Assembly: GCA_014728225.1 (NCBI GenBank) | Contig: WJLX01000026.1 | Location: 1-40,147, forward strand | Direction of reading: 5' to 3' | From: Candidatus Coatesbacteria bacterium | Lineage (GTDB): Bacteria > RBG-13-66-14 | Length of the DNA: 40,147 nucleotides | In this document: piece by piece, positions 39,976 to 40,147 of the stretch | Numbering within the stretch: position 1 is the stretch's first letter | Layout: each line of letters opens with the position of its first letter | Program-made: the position numbers and the translations under genes | Notes under the pieces: model-generated | What the model was told of the DNA's origin: nothing | Database searches by the model: none | What the model saw: only the letters and a program-made list of their open reading frames with translations

Positions 39976-40147
39976 CTCCCCGGTCGGCGCCAGTAGTAAC
40001 TGATGTTCAACAGGCTGAGCAGCTCTTCCACGGGTCTCTCCCGGGGGTGATATCGACCGTTGAAGCGCCAGGTCTCCTCGGCCAGGTAGAGGGGCAGGCG
40101 TTCGCTGCGCACCCCGCCGCGGCGGAAGACCGCGTCGCGCAACCGGC
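39972..40147 (-). CDS. Partial gene, C-terminus resembling an IS1595/ISXO2-like transposase
   Basis: The minus-strand frame entering from the window edge gives 57 residues before TGA at 39972-39974. The reading includes RLPLYLAEETWRFNGRYHP and then EELLSLLNISYYW. A YLxExxWRFNxR segment near the C-terminus followed by a short helix is typical of IS1595/ISXO2-like DDE transposases. Only the end is visible, so the assignment is tentative; no terminal inverted repeat can be checked here. Confidence 0.45.
   Translation of the reverse strand, partial: RLRDAVFRRGGVRSERLPLYLAEETWRFNGRYHPRERPVEELLSLLNISYYWRRPGR

Overview
The window comes from a high-GC bacterium with an outer membrane: it carries many lipobox lipoproteins, a lytic transglycosylase, a bactofilin and FtsI/FtsQ/FtsL-type division proteins. 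There is no rRNA, so lineage is not fixed. The protein divergence and the layout suggest an uncultured or candidate-phylum lineage, which is inference only.

Layout. 1-4.8 kb (minus strand): lytic transglycosylase, LytR_C-domain protein, beta-propeller lipoprotein, acidic membrane protein, bactofilin, pfkA. 4.8-12.8 kb (plus): mazG, a large membrane protein, tsaE, tsaB, a PilZ protein, rpoN, lipA, hpf. 12.9-14.4 kb: a YkgJ-type Cys-cluster protein diverging from two paralogous secreted proteins. 14.7-15.4 kb: tRNA-Asp and tRNA-Val (minus), separated by a GC-rich minisatellite. 15.5-30.1 kb (minus): an almost complete division and cell wall (dcw) cluster in the order mraZ-rsmH-ftsL-ftsI-murF-mraY-[58-aa ORF]-ftsW-murG-murC-murB-ftsQ-ftsA-ftsZ. 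It lacks murE, murD and ddl. 30.9-33.9 kb (minus): four small acidic proteins, three of them lipoproteins, built from one repeated module. Then rpsA with very long acidic tails, an acyl-CoA dehydrogenase (plus), a fifth family lipoprotein, an unknown gene, and a partial gene at the right edge that resembles a transposase C-terminus.

How the genes fit together. The dcw run makes lipid II (MurC, MurF, MraY, MurG, MurB), flips or polymerises it (FtsW, FtsI) and assembles the divisome (FtsL, FtsQ, FtsA, FtsZ). It starts from a sigma-70-like promoter followed by an unusually long array of MraZ-type boxes. rpoN supplies sigma-54; hpf is near it, as in many bacteria, but lipA sits between. TsaE and TsaB belong to the t6A tRNA modification pathway; TsaD and TsaC must be elsewhere.

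Most notable signal. Five copies (four complete, one cut by the left edge) of an 87-92 bp palindromic element lie only in intergenic gaps, at 1-63, 11057-11143, 14512-14599, 30733-30819 and 36728-36819. Each has near-perfect outer arms, a conserved asymmetric internal loop and a variable inner stem that keeps its pairing. Each arm contains GGCACGGTTTTTGC, which matches the sigma-54 -24/-12 promoter pattern, and the two arms point at each other. One copy lies directly after rpoN. I know of no named repeat family with this design.
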